A DNA stretch of 5,748 nt. Origin: an uncultured Mollicutes bacterium (GTDB lineage Bacteria > Bacillota_I > Bacilli_A > UBA3375). The notes beneath the pieces are model-generated. The model saw nothing but the letters and a program-made list of their open reading frames with translations, was not told the origin of the DNA and did not search any database. How positions within the stretch are numbered: the first letter of the stretch is position 1; every line of letters starts with the position of its first letter. Both the position numbers and the translations under genes were made by a program. Below are positions 4,212 through 5,748 of this stretch, one piece after another. The DNA is taken from the NCBI GenBank assembly GCA_947313935.1, contig CAMZNW010000022.1:1-5748 (forward strand), in the 5' to 3' direction.

Positions 4212-5748
4212 ATGTTAACAGTAGCTAATGTATCAGTACAATTTGCAAGTAGAAAATTATTCGATAATGTAAATATTAAATTTATGGATGGAAATTGTTA
4301 TGGAATAATAGGAGCTAATGGAGCGGGTAAGTCTACTTTTTTAAAAGTATTATCAGGTGAAATAGATTCAACTTCTGGAGATATAATTATTGAAAAAGGT
4401 AATAGAATTTCAGTTTTAGAACAAGATCATTTTAAGTTTGATGAATTATCTGCTTTAGAAACAGTTATTCGTGGACATAAAGAATTATTTAACATTATGA
4501 AACAAAAAGATGAATTATATGCAAAAGAAGATTTTAATGAAGAAGATGGGTATAAAGTAGGAGAGTTGGAAGAAAGATTTGCTGATTTAAATGGCTGGGA
4601 AGCTGAAAGTGAAGCTGAAAAAATGCTTAACTCTTTAAAATTAAGTGAAACAGATTTTAGTCGAAAAATGGATGAATTATCTGGTGGAGATAAAGTAAAA
4701 GTTTTATTAGCACAAGCATTATTTGGAACACCTGATATTTTAATTTTAGATGAACCTACAAATCACCTTGATTTTCAATCGATAAAGTGGTTAGAAGAAT
4801 TTTTAATTAATTTTAGTAAAACAGTTATAGTCGTATCACATGATCGACATTTTTTAAACAATGTATGTACACATATTGTTGATATTGATTATCAAGAAGC
4901 AAAATTATATATTGGAAATTATGATTTTTGGAGAGAATCAAGTGAATTAGCACGTAATATGTTATCGGATTCTAATACTAAAAAAGAAGAACAAATAAAA
5001 CAATTAGAAGAATTTGTTGCTCGATTTAGTGCGAATGCCTCTAAATCAAAACAAGCAACTTCAAGAAAAAAAATGTTAGAAAAAATAACTTTAGATGATA
5101 TAAAACCAACTTCAAGAAAATATCCATTTATTCAATTAGAAATTGGACGTGAATTAGGACGTGATATAGTTTCGGTGGAAAATTTAACTAAAATAGTAGA
5201 TGGAGTAATAGTATTAAATAATATTTCATTTAATATTTCTGATGCTCAAAAAGTTGTATTTTTATCAAAAAATGAAAATGCAATTTCAATGATATTAGAT
5301 ATTTTAGCTGGTGAAATTAATGATTATGATGGAAAAGTAACATTTGGGAAAACAGTTCAAACAGATTATTTACCAAACGATAATTCTAGTTTTTTTGTAG
5401 ATGAAAATGTTAATCTAGTTGATTGGTTAAGAAATTATTCTGGCGAAGAACAATCTGAAAGTTATATTCGTGGTTTTTTAGGTAAAATGTTGTTTAGTGG
5501 AGAAGAACCACTTAAGAAAGTAAAAGTATTATCAGGTGGAGAAAAAGTTCGAATGATGTTTTCAAAATTAATGTTATCTAAAGCAAACACATTAATTCTT
5601 GATCAACCGACAAATCATTTAGATTTAGAATCAATTCAGTCAGTTAATGAGGCTTTAGATAAATTTAAAGGAACGTTGTTTTTTAGTTCACATGATTTTA
5701 CTTTTATTGAATCATTAGCTACAAAAATTATTACTTTAACACCACAAG
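4212..5748 (+). CDS. ykpA: ABC-F ATPase, YkpA/YbiT type, 3' partial
   Basis: 512 codons are present before the window ends; family members run to about 530-540 residues, so some 25-30 are missing. There are two ABC domains and no membrane segments. Domain 1 has Walker A GANGAGKST (34-42), signature LSGGDK (156-161), Walker B LILDEP (177-182) with Glu181, and His210. A linker at 242-305 contains RFSANASKSKQATSRKK (271-287), which with TLDDI just after is highly typical of the YkpA/YbiT group. Domain 2 has signature LSGGEK (440-445), LVDWLR (402-407), GFLGKMLFSGEE (421-432) and His494. Its Walker A position reads SKNENAISM (352-360), without the lysine, and its Walker B reads LILDQP (461-466), with Gln465 where the catalytic Glu belongs. 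Site I (domain 1 Walkers with domain 2 signature) is intact; site II is degenerate. ABC-F proteins bind the ribosomal E site and tune translation or give antibiotic resistance. The YkpA type is a housekeeping form, so resistance is not indicated. Confidence 0.93.
   Translation, partial: MLTVANVSVQFASRKLFDNVNIKFMDGNCYGIIGANGAGKSTFLKVLSGEIDSTSGDIIIEKGNRISVLEQDHFKFDELSALETVIRGHKELFNIMKQKDELYAKEDFNEEDGYKVGELEERFADLNGWEAESEAEKMLNSLKLSETDFSRKMDELSGGDKVKVLLAQALFGTPDILILDEPTNHLDFQSIKWLEEFLINFSKTVIVVSHDRHFLNNVCTHIVDIDYQEAKLYIGNYDFWRESSELARNMLSDSNTKKEEQIKQLEEFVARFSANASKSKQATSRKKMLEKITLDDIKPTSRKYPFIQLEIGRELGRDIVSVENLTKIVDGVIVLNNISFNISDAQKVVFLSKNENAISMILDILAGEINDYDGKVTFGKTVQTDYLPNDNSSFFVDENVNLVDWLRNYSGEEQSESYIRGFLGKMLFSGEEPLKKVKVLSGGEKVRMMFSKLMLSKANTLILDQPTNHLDLESIQSVNEALDKFKGTLFFSSHDFTFIESLATKIITLTPQ

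Noticed and set aside
4212..5748. ABC-F gene as an antibiotic resistance determinant
   Set aside because: The linker and domain 2 motifs match the housekeeping YkpA/YbiT group rather than the Msr, Vga, Lsa or OptrA resistance groups.

Overview
The window is very AT-rich, with coding dominated by A/T-ending codons. It carries six genes, or parts of genes, all on the + strand and tightly packed. Strong AGGAG-type ribosome binding sites, a four-cysteine L33, a DegV-family protein, a YqfO-type Nif3 protein and a YkpA/YbiT-type ABC-F protein together suggest a low-GC Bacillota. An Erysipelotrichia or Acholeplasma-like lineage would fit. All ten tryptophans I count are TGG and no gene has an internal TGA, so the standard bacterial code is most likely. 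I cannot name the species.

Left block (1-2765): three co-directional genes form a probable operon. The first is a 5'-truncated Nif3/YqfO-like dinuclear-metal protein. It is joined by an ATGA overlap to a TtcA-like PP-loop tRNA thiolase. After a 3-base gap comes a DegV-family fatty-acid-binding protein. They look like housekeeping genes with no obvious common pathway.

Middle block (2766-3328): a good sigma-A-type promoter precedes a short two-gene ribosomal-protein unit, rpsP (S16) then rpmG (L33). A clear intrinsic terminator ends it. The usual Bacillota partners of rpsP (KH-domain protein, rimM, trmD, rplS) do not follow it here.

Right block (3329-5748): a ribosome binding site directly abuts the terminator. 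It leads into a 286-residue protein that appears to keep the C-terminal half of a Fic-family protein, including a winged-helix end. The place where the catalytic HPFxxGNGR loop should lie has lost the catalytic histidine and the glycines. Thirteen bases later begins an ABC-F ATPase of the YkpA/YbiT type, cut by the right edge. Its second ATP site is degenerate: the Walker A lysine is gone and the catalytic glutamate is glutamine.

The points most worth a second look are the apparent pseudo-Fic protein between ribosomal-protein genes and a ribosome-associated ATPase, the natural Glu-to-Gln change in the ABC-F protein, and the terminator placed a few bases before a gene with no visible promoter of its own. 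No mobile element, CRISPR array, tRNA or rRNA is visible, and no gene-free stretch exceeds 100 bases.
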